Source of the DNA: Limnochordaceae bacterium
GTDB lineage: Bacteria > Bacillota > Limnochordia > Limnochordales > DUMU01
Reading direction: 5' to 3'
Assembly (NCBI GenBank): GCA_014896305.1
Contig: JADBKQ010000001.1
Span: 186,001-250,000, forward strand
Length of the DNA: 64,000 bases
Shown here: piece by piece, positions 24,811 to 32,653 of the stretch
Position numbering within the stretch: position 1 is the first letter of the stretch
Layout of the letters: each line of letters begins with the position of its first letter
The notes under the pieces: model-generated
What the model was told of the DNA's origin: nothing
Database searches by the model: none
Seen by the model: the letters and a program-made list of their open reading frames with translations, nothing else
Program-made: the position numbers and the translations under genes

Positions 24811-25797
24811 TCACACGTCCGGCAAGCGCAGTACCCGCACAGCGTTATCATGATAGATCGCGGCCAGAACCTCTGCCGGCAAGTCCAGGCCGCGAATCAG
24901 CGGCTGCCCTTCACTGTCCGGATCAGCAATGGGCAGGGGGCAGACGATGTCCGTTTCCCAGAAAACCTGATGAATCCAGTAGCGGGAGGTATACCGGGCT
25001 GGTTCCGAATGATTGATTACCACCTGGTCAGTCCCAAAGAGAAGACGGCCCGACCAACGCTGGCAGAACTCCCTGGCTGCTTCGCGCTGGCGGCCGAGCT
25101 CTCGCACGATCCATTTGGTGGCGCTGGTATCAAGGTAAAGATTGGGGTAGGTCGACAGCAACCGGTCCAGGTGGTCCAGGTGCTCGGGGTCACCCCCAAA
25201 ATGGGCCAGAATGAATGGAACCCCTGGATTGGCGGACAGCCGGTGTTCGATCTGCAGGTACGTAACTTCCTTTGTATCGTAGATCGAGCGGTCGCTGTAA
25301 TACTTGATCCACCAGATGTCTGGATCTGCAATGTGAACGAGGGCCACCAGACGAAGCCGCTCCATCTCGGCGAAGATCGGGTCGAGCCGGCGGTCGTCGA
25401 GCTTCAGGTTCATCCGTACGTTGAACGGGGGTTTGAACCAAAACTTTACCACGCGCAGGCCGGCGGCCTCTCCTGCCTGCAACAGTTCGATGTTTTCGGC
25501 GGCAAACCGGTCTGCCTCCTGGCGGTGCTCATACAGTAAGGTGGCGGCCGGCACTGTGCGGCCAGGGTAGCGGCCGGCCAGCTCGAGGCTTTCCTGCAGG
25601 GCAGCGATGGTCACCAGGCGGGCCACATGGTATAGTTGGGCAGCCGCCAAGAGCTGGGGAGTATCGCTACCCACCCCGGCGTGGGTGTGAACGTCGATGA
25701 GGGGGCTCATCACCTTACGCGGGGGCGGCTCGGTAAAGCCAGTCTCCACTCCCCGGCGATAGAGTGCTTCTGAATCCACCATCTCTTGCTTTTCCAT
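24811..25797 (-). CDS. Metal-dependent amidohydrolase family protein
   Basis: The 328-residue protein is a TIM-barrel hydrolase: DVHTHAG near the start supplies two metal-binding histidines, VVKFWFKPPF and VHIADPDIWW follow, then ILAHFGGDPE, LYLDTSATK and the C-terminal metal/catalytic aspartate in LLFGTDQVV, with NAVRVLRL at the end. This is the amidohydrolase-2 order, which includes decarboxylases and lactone hydrolases; the substrate is unknown. The ATG at 25797 has GGAGGGAT upstream and lies four bases after the stop of the thioredoxin-like gene, so the two are probably cotranscribed. Confidence 0.82.
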   Translation of the reverse strand: MEKQEMVDSEALYRRGVETGFTEPPPRKVMSPLIDVHTHAGVGSDTPQLLAAAQLYHVARLVTIAALQESLELAGRYPGRTVPAATLLYEHRQEADRFAAENIELLQAGEAAGLRVVKFWFKPPFNVRMNLKLDDRRLDPIFAEMERLRLVALVHIADPDIWWIKYYSDRSIYDTKEVTYLQIEHRLSANPGVPFILAHFGGDPEHLDHLDRLLSTYPNLYLDTSATKWIVRELGRQREAAREFCQRWSGRLLFGTDQVVINHSEPARYTSRYWIHQVFWETDIVCPLPIADPDSEGQPLIRGLDLPAEVLAAIYHDNAVRVLRLPDV

Positions 25798-25801
25798 CGC
25801 C

Positions 25802-26275
25802 CTATCCCTCCGTAGCGTCTTCCTCAGGCAGGTCAAGCAGCCGGCGGATTCGCCGTTCTACCATGCGGAGTCCCCGGTCGCCCGCCTGGAAGTGGCGCAG
25901 GTAACCCTGGGCATCGAAGAGGTAGAAAGCGGGGACAAACTCGTTGGCAAACGCTCGTTTAACGGCGTGCTGATTGTCTATGGCCACCGGCTGGGTTAGC
26001 TGGTAGCGCTGGATGGCCTCCTGGACTGCCTCGGTGGCTGTGTCCTCCTGGCTGCGCGGCATGTGAACAGCGATCACCTGTAAGCCCAACGGTTGGTAGG
26101 TATCGCGCCAGCGGTTCACAGTGGGCATGGTTTCCTTGCAGAGATGGCAACTCACGGCCCAGAAATGAATGAGGGTGGGCTTGCCGGTCAGCTCCTGCCG
26201 GTGAAGCGGTCCCCCGTTGAGCCATTGAGTCGCCCCCTCCAGGGAAGGCAGCTCTGTTCCCATATGAAGAGCCAT
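25802..26275 (-). CDS. TlpA/ResA-like thioredoxin-fold protein
   Basis: The 157-residue protein has a thioredoxin/peroxiredoxin-like fold with LIHFWAVSCHLCKETMPTV; the CxxC is Cys43-His-Leu-Cys46. FVPAFYLFDAQGYLRHFQAG provides the family's second half, with the proline facing the active site. There is no signal peptide or membrane segment, so it is cytosolic. GAGGGGG lies before the ATG at 26275. It sits between the peroxiredoxin and amidohydrolase genes on one strand; the structured spacer upstream (26313-26365) may limit read-through from the peroxiredoxin. Confidence 0.82.
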   Translation of the reverse strand: MALHMGTELPSLEGATQWLNGGPLHRQELTGKPTLIHFWAVSCHLCKETMPTVNRWRDTYQPLGLQVIAVHMPRSQEDTATEAVQEAIQRYQLTQPVAIDNQHAVKRAFANEFVPAFYLFDAQGYLRHFQAGDRGLRMVERRIRRLLDLPEEDATEG

Positions 26276-26312
26276 AGAATCTTTCCCCCTCGTTTCATAT
26301 ACCCGGAGTGGG

Positions 26313-26365
26313 GACGACCCGGGGTGAACCGGCAATGACGGACGCCCCGGGTCGTCGTACGACGA
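26313..26365 (-). terminator. Long hairpin overlapping a second palindrome between prx and the TlpA-like gene
   Basis: GACGACCCGGGG (26313-26324) pairs perfectly with CCCCGGGTCGTC (26345-26356). The right arm also belongs to the perfect 14-bp palindrome TCGTCGTACGACGA (26352-26365), so the two structures exclude each other. No U-run follows, so a terminator or attenuator role is inference. Confidence 0.5.
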
Positions 26366-26392
26366 TCATCTATGGGCAGGGTGAGGAGCAGC

Positions 26393-26932
26393 TCATCCCT
26401 GCAAAGTGGGCTGGCCTGGCTCCCAGTTGGCGCCACACATCTCACCCGTCTGCAGAGCCTGCAACACGCGGAGGGTTTCGTCAACGGAGCGGCCCACGTT
26501 AAGCTCATGTACGACCTGGTAGCGGACCTTGCCTTCCGGATCGATGATGAAGAGCCCCCGCAGGGCGATACCCTCATCTTCCAGCAGGACGCCGTAAGCC
26601 CGGCTCACCCGCTTGGTTACGTCTGAGGCGAGCGGGAACTTCAGAGGGCCAAGGCCATTCTTCTCCCTGGGCGTCTGAATCCAGGCCCGGTGGCTGTATA
26701 CCGTGTCAGTGCTCACACCCAGGACCTCAGCCCCCAGGTCCTTAAAGTCCTCATAGCGGTCGTTCATCGCCAGAATCTCGGTGGGACAGACGAACGTGAA
26801 ATCCATGGGGTAGAAGAACATCACGAGCCACTTGCCCTGGTAATCGGTGAGTTTGACGTCCTGATCGAGAGTCTCCAGGTTACGGGTGCTCTTCATCTCG
26901 AAGTACGGGGCTTGCGATCCGACCAATGGCAT
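26393..26932 (-). CDS. Typical 2-Cys peroxiredoxin (AhpC/Prx1 type)
   Basis: The 179-residue protein reduces hydrogen peroxide and organic peroxides. FYPMDFTFVCPTE carries the peroxidatic Cys49, and GEMCGANW carries the resolving Cys166 near the C-terminus; the intervening STDTVYSHRAW and GLFIIDPEGKVRY segments are typical. GGGAGG precedes the ATG. A near-consensus promoter lies about 105 bases upstream. It is part of a row of thiol-redox genes and may be recharged by the thioredoxin-like proteins nearby; no AhpF is present in the window. Confidence 0.95.
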   Translation of the reverse strand: MPLVGSQAPYFEMKSTRNLETLDQDVKLTDYQGKWLVMFFYPMDFTFVCPTEILAMNDRYEDFKDLGAEVLGVSTDTVYSHRAWIQTPREKNGLGPLKFPLASDVTKRVSRAYGVLLEDEGIALRGLFIIDPEGKVRYQVVHELNVGRSVDETLRVLQALQTGEMCGANWEPGQPTLQG

Positions 26933-27037
26933 GGCTGGTCAACCTCCCTGAAAATATTAAGCTCTTGCATCTGGCAGGCGACACCCGGAGTACCGGGCCG
27001 GCCAGTGCAAACCGTAACTGTAACCATTTCGGTTGCT

Positions 27038-27065
27038 ATTATATCTTAAGAATGATTCCTGTCAA
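27038..27065 (-). promoter_or_regulatory. Near-consensus sigma-A promoter of the peroxiredoxin gene
   Basis: On the minus strand TTGACA (27060-27065) and TATAAT (27038-27043) are exact consensus hexamers with a 16-base spacer. The spacer holds the palindrome TCTTAAGA, a possible repressor contact. With such a strong core the gene is either highly expressed or tightly repressed. Confidence 0.8.
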
Positions 27066-27114
27066 GAGGCGTTCGCGACGAATGGGCTTGGGGGCAACGA
27101 CTTGCTAGCTAGGG

Positions 27115-29112
27115 CTAACGCGCAGGAGTAGAGCGATCCAGCGGCTCCAACTGTTCGGCGGCGGCAGCCCATTGCTGATATAGGTTGTCCAGTTCCTGCC
27201 CGACTTCCTCATACCGCCGCACTGCGGCGGCCGGGTCTCCCGACTTGTAGAGTTGGGGGTCTTCCAGGGATTTGGCCAAGTCCTGCTTCTCTGCCTCCAG
27301 CGTCGAAATCCGCTCCTCCCACGCCCGGATCTGCTGCCGCAACTGTCGCAATTCCTGTGCGGGGGGACGCGGATGCGGGCGAGAGGGGGCCGCTGTCTTT
27401 TGCTGAACGGTCGCCGCTGCAGCGTGAGACGAGCGAACCAGGCCCGGGACAGGGTGCCGGGGCGACGAAGCCTGCACACTGGCGCGATCGGCCGACCAGT
27501 GCTCGTACGTGCCCCATCCTCCCTCGACCCACTCACCCTGCCCGTTCTCGACGTGCAGAAAGCGCTGAGCGACGCGAGAGAGGAAGAACCGGTCATGGCT
27601 AATCACGATGAGCGTGCCGGGCCATTCCGCAAGCGCTTGCTCCAAAGCCTCGCGAGAGGGAAGGTCCAGGTGGTTGGTGGGTTCGTCGAGCAGGAGGAGG
27701 TTGGCTCCGCTCACCATCAACTGCAACAACGCCAGGCGGCACTTCTCCCCGCCGCTGAGCGTGTGGATGGGGGCAAAGACGGCGTCGCCCCGGAAAAGGA
27801 AGCGAGCCAATAAAGAACGAGCTTCTTCCTGCCCGGTGAGCCGGCCGGTGGCGAGGGTCGCGTCGAGAACAGTCTGATCCAACGGTAATTGGGAAAGGTC
27901 CTGCGAAAAGTAAGCCATGCGGACACCCACCCCGAGTTTGACGCGGCCCGCCAACGGCGGCAGCAGGCCGGCGATGGTCTTGAGCAGGGTGCTCTTGCCG
28001 GCGCCGTTGGGACCGACGAGCGCCAGATGCTGCCCCTGGTCCAGTCGTCCCTCCAGCCCTGTCAAGATCGGCGAGGCGGCGTCATAGCCAACGGACAGCT
28101 CTCGCCAGCGTAGCACCTCGCGGCCGCAGGGCAGCGGTTCAGGAAACTGGACTTTGAGTTCCGAGGGCTTAGGGGGCGGGGTCACGGGGTCACCCAGGCG
28201 GGTTAGCCATTTCTCCCGGCTCTTAGCCATAGTGGCCCGGTTGCCGGCCCGGTACTTGTCGATATACGCCCGCAGGCGCGCCCGCTCCCGCTGGTCTTGC
28301 TCGTATCGTTCCTGCTCCTGCTGTTCACGTTCGGCTCGCAATTGCGCATAGTGGCTGTAATTGCCAGGGTATTCTTGCGTTCGCCCATTTTCCAGAGCCA
28401 CGATCCGCCGGACGACACGGTCCAGGAAAAGGCGGTCGTGGGAGACCACGAGCAATGCACCTTTCCACTGAACCATGAACTGCTCCAGCCACCCAATAGC
28501 CTCCAGGTCCAAGTGATTGGTGGGTTCGTCGAGGAGGAGGATGTCAGGCGTCTCCACAAGAAGGCGGGCCAAGCGCGCCCGCACCTGTTGGCCGCCGGAA
28601 AACTGAGCCAGAGGGCGGTCCAGGTCGGCAGCCGTGAAACCCAGGTGAAACAGGGCGGAGCGGGCAGCCGCGGGCCAGCCGGCGCCGCCGGCCGCCTCGT
28701 ACCGGCTGGTCCACTCGTCCAGTTGCCGCCAGTAGTCAGAATCGTCGGGGTGTTGTTCCAGCTGCTGTTGAACGAGGCGCATCCGCTCTTCTGCTTGCCG
28801 GGCGGGAGAGCTCCGGGTGGTGTACTCCCACAGGCTGGGGGATGTTTCGCTGGCGAAGTCGGCTGAGGTGCAATTTGCCTCCGTTTCCTGCTCTTGGTGG
28901 AGGAGGCCGACGCGCAACTGTGACGCCCGTTCGATTCCGCCGGCATCCGGCAGCAGTTCGCCTGCGAGTAGCCGTAGGAGAGTGGTTTTGCCGGCACCAT
29001 TCCGTCCTACCAGGCCCACCCGGTCTCCGGGGTCAAGTTGCAGATTGACCCCTTGGAGAACCGGCTGGCCAGCATACTCCAAGACAACATCGTGGGCACT
29101 CAGCCAAGCCAT
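27115..29112 (-). CDS. ABC-F family ribosome-associated ATPase
   Basis: The 665-residue protein has two ABC ATPase domains and no membrane helices: Walker A GRNGAGKTTLLR (first half) and GPNGAGKSTLLK (second half), signatures FSGGQQVRARLARLL and LSGGEKCRLALLQL, and Walker B segments LLLDEPTNHLDL in both. The linker between them and a C-terminal coiled-coil (LRQLRQQIRAWEERISTLEAE) match the Uup/YdiF/EttA group, which acts on translating ribosomes. The ATG at 29112 has AAGGAAGGG about ten bases upstream. The leader from a possible TTGACC-N18-TACCAT promoter (about 29332-29361) would be near 200 bases, long enough for attenuation as in antibiotic-induced ABC-F genes, but this is only a suggestion. 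Confidence 0.93.
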   Translation of the reverse strand: MAWLSAHDVVLEYAGQPVLQGVNLQLDPGDRVGLVGRNGAGKTTLLRLLAGELLPDAGGIERASQLRVGLLHQEQETEANCTSADFASETSPSLWEYTTRSSPARQAEERMRLVQQQLEQHPDDSDYWRQLDEWTSRYEAAGGAGWPAAARSALFHLGFTAADLDRPLAQFSGGQQVRARLARLLVETPDILLLDEPTNHLDLEAIGWLEQFMVQWKGALLVVSHDRLFLDRVVRRIVALENGRTQEYPGNYSHYAQLRAEREQQEQERYEQDQRERARLRAYIDKYRAGNRATMAKSREKWLTRLGDPVTPPPKPSELKVQFPEPLPCGREVLRWRELSVGYDAASPILTGLEGRLDQGQHLALVGPNGAGKSTLLKTIAGLLPPLAGRVKLGVGVRMAYFSQDLSQLPLDQTVLDATLATGRLTGQEEARSLLARFLFRGDAVFAPIHTLSGGEKCRLALLQLMVSGANLLLLDEPTNHLDLPSREALEQALAEWPGTLIVISHDRFFLSRVAQRFLHVENGQGEWVEGGWGTYEHWSADRASVQASSPRHPVPGLVRSSHAAAATVQQKTAAPSRPHPRPPAQELRQLRQQIRAWEERISTLEAEKQDLAKSLEDPQLYKSGDPAAAVRRYEEVGQELDNLYQQWAAAAEQLEPLDRSTPAR

Positions 29113-29390
29113 ACTGTGCGTGCCCTTCCTTTCCACACCCCATCTGCTCTATGCGCCCTCATCTGTTGTTCCGGCCGGCAACATCGCCCAGCCATCGCCC
29201 ACGCGCAGCAAAACGAGAATGCCAGAAGATTCCGTGAACCGGCGCTCTTTGGCCTGCGTCCTTGGCGATAGACGGACTTCGCAGACACGGCAACCCAGCA
29301 GTACAAAGACTCTGCTCCGCTCGTTATGGTAGTCGGCCTCGCGGCCGGGGGTCAAGGGCAGGTTTTGGTTGACGGAAAGGAGCGACAGTC

Positions 29391-29462
29391 ATGGATTTCT
29401 TTGCGTTCATTGGACTGGTCGTGGTGGCCTGGTTGGTCCTCAAACAGCTGGGCGGCTTGTGA
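29391..29462 (+). CDS. 23-residue single-helix membrane peptide
   Basis: An ATG at 29391 with a perfect AAAGGAG eight bases upstream opens a 23-codon frame that encodes an almost entirely hydrophobic helix (MDFFAFIGLVVVAWLV then LKQLGGL). Length and the strong ribosome site argue for a genuine small membrane peptide. It is too short for database comparison by eye. The final TGA overlaps a second ATG (29462) that opens a 17-codon frame without its own ribosome site. It lies on the opposite strand from the ABC-F gene and upstream of a TIM-barrel gene; function is unknown. Confidence 0.5.
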   Translation: MDFFAFIGLVVVAWLVLKQLGGL

Positions 29463-29519
29463 TGGACGAGGTCCCACGCTATCGCAAAGAGACCGAACGT
29501 TTGGGAAGGAAGTAGGTTG

Positions 29520-29612
29520 GGAAGCACTCTCAGGACGTAATCTACGAGTGCTTCCGGCGCGATGGGCAGGAGGCTTCCTGGCAGGAGCGAATATTTGACC
29601 GAGTTTCGCTCC
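29520..29612. repeat. Two consecutive inverted repeats
   Basis: GGAAGCACTC (29520-29529) pairs perfectly with GAGTGCTTCC (29546-29555), and GGAGCGAA (29584-29591) pairs with TTCGCTCC (29605-29612). Neither is followed by a T-run. They lie between the small membrane peptide gene and the isomerase-like gene and may shape that leader. Confidence 0.5.
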
Positions 29613-29726
29613 TAGCCGGTTGCCACTGCCCACTTCTGGTTTGCGCCACGGTTGACGTGGGGCGCAGCCATGGGGGGTGCCCAGGGCGGCCGCTGGGGTG
29701 GGAAGCGGGAAAGGACGGAGGCCGTA

Positions 29727-30548
29727 ATGGCACAAGATCGCATGAAGGTTGGAGTGGTAACGACCAGCTTGGGGCTGGGTAAGGACTGGCAGCAGGCGGT
29801 GGCCAAGGTTGCCCAAATGGGGGCAGAAGGGGTGCAGATATGGGTCACCGGGTACGAGCTGGGCCCCGAGCTGGACCAGGCCCAGGCAGATGAGGTGCGT
29901 CGAGAGATCGAGCGCCAGGGCCTTATTCTCTCTGCCACCTGCGGCGAAGTCGGCGGGTTCGCTGAGAAGGAGCATTGGCAGCAGCGCGTCGAGTTGACGG
30001 AGCAGTTCTTGCGGGTAACGGCCAGGTTGGGGGCTAAGGTGATGACGGGGCACATTGGGGTGATCCCGGCCGACGAAAGCCATCCGGCCTGGAAAAACAT
30101 CTATGAGGCGTTAGGGACCATTGCCCGTACCTGCGAGGAGACTGGAGTTAGATACGCTGCCGAGACTGGGCCGGAGCACCCCCTCGTCTTGCGGCGCATG
30201 TTGGAGAAGGTTGGCAGCCCCTATCTCGGTGTGAACTATGACCCAGCAAACCTGGTCATGCAGGGCTACTCTCCCGAGGCTGGCCTCATGGTGCTGAGGG
30301 AGTTTGTTTTCCACACCCACGCGAAGGACGGCCGCCAGCTGGGCCCCAACCAGGCCCAGGAGGTGCCGCTGGGTCAGGGCGATGTCTGTTTCCCATTGTA
30401 TCTGCGGCGGTTACAGGAGATCGGGTACGACGGCTTCCTGGCAATCGAGCGCGAAGGGGGGACCGACCGCATCGGCGATGTGAGGCGGGCTGTCGAATTC
30501 CTGCGCCAGAGCCTGGGCAGCTTGCGCACGGCCGCTGCGAATGGCTGA
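29727..30548 (+). CDS. Sugar phosphate isomerase/epimerase-like TIM-barrel protein
   Basis: The 273-residue protein matches the xylose-isomerase-like TIM barrel family (IolE/IolI/Hyi relatives): MKVGVVTTSLGLGKDW, EGVQIWVTGYELGPE, TGHIGVIPADES, AETGPEHPLVLRRML, LGVNYDPANLV, FVFHTHAKDG and a final FLAIEREGG. The Glu, Asp, His and Glu in these motifs form the divalent metal site. GGACGGAGG precedes the ATG at 29727; the frame extends upstream to 29652 without a ribosome site. Its substrate is unknown and no transporter is adjacent. A bidirectional-looking terminator follows. Confidence 0.87.
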   Translation: MAQDRMKVGVVTTSLGLGKDWQQAVAKVAQMGAEGVQIWVTGYELGPELDQAQADEVRREIERQGLILSATCGEVGGFAEKEHWQQRVELTEQFLRVTARLGAKVMTGHIGVIPADESHPAWKNIYEALGTIARTCEETGVRYAAETGPEHPLVLRRMLEKVGSPYLGVNYDPANLVMQGYSPEAGLMVLREFVFHTHAKDGRQLGPNQAQEVPLGQGDVCFPLYLRRLQEIGYDGFLAIEREGGTDRIGDVRRAVEFLRQSLGSLRTAAANG

Positions 30549-30603
30549 GCTCCTGAATTCCTAGGCCAGTCGGTCTGGGCAACATGTCTGTGAGGGACGA
30601 CAA

Positions 30604-30627
30604 GACGGGGGGCATTGCTCCCCCGTC
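30604..30627. terminator. Bidirectional terminator between convergent genes
   Basis: GACGGGGG (30604-30611) pairs with CCCCCGTC (30620-30627) around an eight-base loop, followed by CGTTT on the plus strand. It sits in the 105-base gap between the TIM-barrel gene and the convergent hypothetical gene. Confidence 0.7.
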
Positions 30628-30653
30628 CGTTTACTCAGGCCGCCCCCCCAAAG

Positions 30654-30941
30654 CTAGCGGCGAAAATCGATGTCGTCTTTTTCTTGCAGCGTCTGGCCGA
30701 TAGCCGCCAGCCGCTTTTGGAGCTTCTCACGTTCTTCCCAGTACCATGGCTGTGCGGAGATGTACGCTCGGTCGACCCAGATGCCATCTTTCTCTGGGCG
30801 AATGGATTTCAGAGGATGCCAGCCATGTGCCGGGCTCTGGGTTTGCCCTCCGTCATTGATCAGTGCGGTTTTGGCGGTTTCCCGAATCACTTTATAGCCG
30901 AGAGAAGCTGGAAACCAGAGCACGTATTTGCGAACGGGCAT
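30654..30941 (-). CDS. Conserved-looking hypothetical cytosolic protein
   Basis: I do not recognise this 95-residue protein. It starts MPVRKYVLWFPASLGYKVIRE, contains GIWVDRAYISAQPWYWEE and ends with a charged helix (KLQKRLAAIGQTLQEKDDIDF). The aromatic content and balanced composition look like a small folded protein rather than noise. The ATG at 30941 has GAGGTGG upstream; a GTG at 30950 is possible. It is convergent with the isomerase-like gene and downstream of pdo2 on the same strand with a gap of over 300 bases. Confidence 0.65.
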   Translation of the reverse strand: MPVRKYVLWFPASLGYKVIRETAKTALINDGGQTQSPAHGWHPLKSIRPEKDGIWVDRAYISAQPWYWEEREKLQKRLAAIGQTLQEKDDIDFRR

Positions 30942-31256
30942 CGACACCACCTCGTCCTTTCCCTCACTACCCGCTCCACCATGTTCTGCACTGGACTGGC
31001 GGTTGCAGGCCGGGCCGGCTGACCATCGATCAAGCGACTGGAGTCACGCCGGCGCTTGATCCGGGGAGTCACCCTGTGACCGACCCACGGGGGTCTGTCT
31101 TGTGTTTCGGCGGGGGAACGTCAATCCCTGCAAAAGTCTGTGAACGCCCAGCTGCACCGAAGCCCGGGCGGCGGGGTTGCGTACACCCCGGCCCGGGCCG
31201 CAAGAAGAACGGGTGGCCAGTGGTAGAGAGATGGTGGACGAGCCAGGAGCAGCGGG
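30942..31256. other. Intergenic region with a strong hairpin
   Basis: No gene is seen in these 315 bases. GCCCGGGC (31162-31169) and CGGGGT (31172-31177) pair with ACCCCG (31185-31190) and GCCCGGGC (31191-31198), a 14-bp stem with a two-base bulge and a seven-base loop. There is no T-run on either side. It lies about 60 bases after the pdo2 stop and may end that transcript. Confidence 0.5.
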
Positions 31257-31949
31257 CTAGACCGCTGCTCCCGCCGCAGCGACGACGGCCTCCAGGAAGG
31301 CTTCCTCAGGTAGGGCCCCTTCCAGCTCTTGAACCCCGTCGTTGATAACCGTCTTGGGCACCCCGTATACCTGATACTGGTTGGCCAGGTCCGGGAACTC
31401 CTGCGCTTCGACCATCTCTGCCCGTACCAGGGGGCTCTCCATCGCAAACTGGTGCGCCGTCCGGACGGCCTTCGGGCAGTAGGGGCAGGTGGGGGTGACG
31501 AACACCTGCATGCGAATGGGGGTCTTCAACTCGGCCAGCTTGCGGCGGGTCTCCTCGGACAGCTTCGTCCGCCCCCGGGAAACGTCGACAATGTCGTCCA
31601 TGAGCGTTCGAAACTCATAGCCGGCCGGGGTGCCCCAAAACCGGATGCCGTAGTCTTTGTCGCCCGCTCCCAATAGGGCCAGTGCGGGAACGGCCAGCAG
31701 AGGGACATCATACTGGGCAAATAGCTCGGGATCCTGGTCCCGGCGCACCACCTGCAGCGAGAGTTTGTCGGAGGCAGTGACGACCTCTTCCATCAACTCG
31801 ACGATCTGGGAGAGGTACGGATTCTTCTGGCCCTCGCTGGCCTCCTCGCTCTGACCGGTTGTAAAAAGGAGGATCTTCACGGGCCCGGTCAACTCTTTTG
31901 CGAAGAAGTCTTGTATAAACTGACGATCCTTTTGATTCAAAATGGCCAC
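31257..31949 (-). CDS. Protein disulfide oxidoreductase paralogue lacking the N-terminal CxxC (PDO2)
   Basis: The 230-residue protein aligns end to end with PDO1 (GPVKxLLFT, GYEFxTLxxDxxDV, QVFVTPTCPYCPxAVR, GVPxTVIN). The C-terminal domain keeps CPYC at 155-158, but where PDO1 has CPYC at 45-48 this protein reads NPYL, so the first thioredoxin domain cannot do dithiol chemistry. It starts with GTG after AAAGGAAG. It is the last gene of the row glutaredoxin - groES - pdo2. It may act as a monothiol-site partner of PDO1 or as a binding scaffold; that is inference. Confidence 0.88.
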   Translation of the reverse strand: MAILNQKDRQFIQDFFAKELTGPVKILLFTTGQSEEASEGQKNPYLSQIVELMEEVVTASDKLSLQVVRRDQDPELFAQYDVPLLAVPALALLGAGDKDYGIRFWGTPAGYEFRTLMDDIVDVSRGRTKLSEETRRKLAELKTPIRMQVFVTPTCPYCPKAVRTAHQFAMESPLVRAEMVEAQEFPDLANQYQVYGVPKTVINDGVQELEGALPEEAFLEAVVAAAGAAV

Positions 31950-32036
31950 GTCTCACGCTTCCTTTCGTCGGGAAATCCTGGCTGGACAGGAAACTGGATA
32001 CTGTCGACTATTAGCTGGCTGAAGGTGAACGATAAA

Positions 32037-32312
32037 CTACGTACGAGAGACGATCGCCAGCAAGTCGCTCTTCGAAGCCAACAACATATCGGTACCGTCT
32101 ACTCGTAACTCCGTACCGCTGAACTTGGCGAGCAACACGTGGTCGCCCACCTTCACCTTGATCTCCTCGTCTGTGCCGACCGCTACGACCTCTGCTTCCA
32201 CCGGACCGTCCTGGCTGGTATCGGGCAGATAGAGTCCCCCTTTGGTGCGGTTTTCTGCCGCCTGGACGGGGCGAAGCAACACCCGATCTTCCAAAGGCTG
32301 AATACTGGTCAT
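32037..32312 (-). CDS. Orphan GroES-type co-chaperonin
   Basis: The 91-residue protein shows the GroES pattern: SIQPLEDRVLLRPVQAAE, the mobile loop TKGGLYLPD, EAEVVAVG, VKVGDHVLLAKFSGTEL and a C-terminal LLAIV. The usual insertion after the EVVAVG strand is shorter. No groEL is adjacent; instead it lies between a glutaredoxin gene and pdo2. GGGGAG lies eight bases before the ATG at 32312. A second, housekeeping groESL probably exists elsewhere, making this a specialised copy. It should still form a heptamer, but whether its mobile loop still docks on GroEL is open. Confidence 0.88.
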   Translation of the reverse strand: MTSIQPLEDRVLLRPVQAAENRTKGGLYLPDTSQDGPVEAEVVAVGTDEEIKVKVGDHVLLAKFSGTELRVDGTDMLLASKSDLLAIVSRT

Positions 32313-32369
32313 TTCCCTCACTCCCCATCGGAAGGATCTTCACGGCGACTACCCGCCGGTCAAGCCTGA

Positions 32370-32609
32370 CTAGTGCATCCCTAACAACGCGTTGATCTTC
32401 GAGCGATCAAACCCAATCACGATCCTGCCCCCGATGTCCAGAACCGGAACCCCCATTTGCCCGGATTTGCGGACCATCTCCATTGCCGCCCTCTGATCGC
32501 GAGAGACGTCGATGTCCCGGTATGGGACTCCCCGTTCCCGCAAGAACCGTTTGGCGGCCTGGCAATACGGGCAAGAGGGCGTAGTGTAGATCAGAACTTG
32601 TGCTGACAT
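32370..32609 (-). CDS. Glutaredoxin-like protein (NrdH/YruB type)
   Basis: The 79-residue thioredoxin-fold protein begins VLIYTTPSCPYCQAAKRFL with Cys13-Pro-Tyr-Cys16, followed by VPYRDIDVSRDQ, the cis-proline segment MGVPVLDIGG and IVIGFDRSKINALL. It matches the small glutaredoxin-like proteins that are reduced by thioredoxin reductase rather than glutathione in many Bacillota. GGAGG lies upstream of the ATG at 32609. It is the first gene of the transcript grx - groES - pdo2, with a promoter whose -10 hexamer overlaps a CsoR/CstR-type palindrome. Confidence 0.9.
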   Translation of the reverse strand: MSAQVLIYTTPSCPYCQAAKRFLRERGVPYRDIDVSRDQRAAMEMVRKSGQMGVPVLDIGGRIVIGFDRSKINALLGMH

Positions 32610-32653
32610 GGAACCCTCTGCACCTCCACGATTCGGTGGGTGGTTACTTACCC

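Noticed and set aside
29462-29515. Second tiny gene (17 codons) overlapping the membrane peptide stop
   Set aside because: No independent ribosome site and too short to judge; mentioned only as an overlap.
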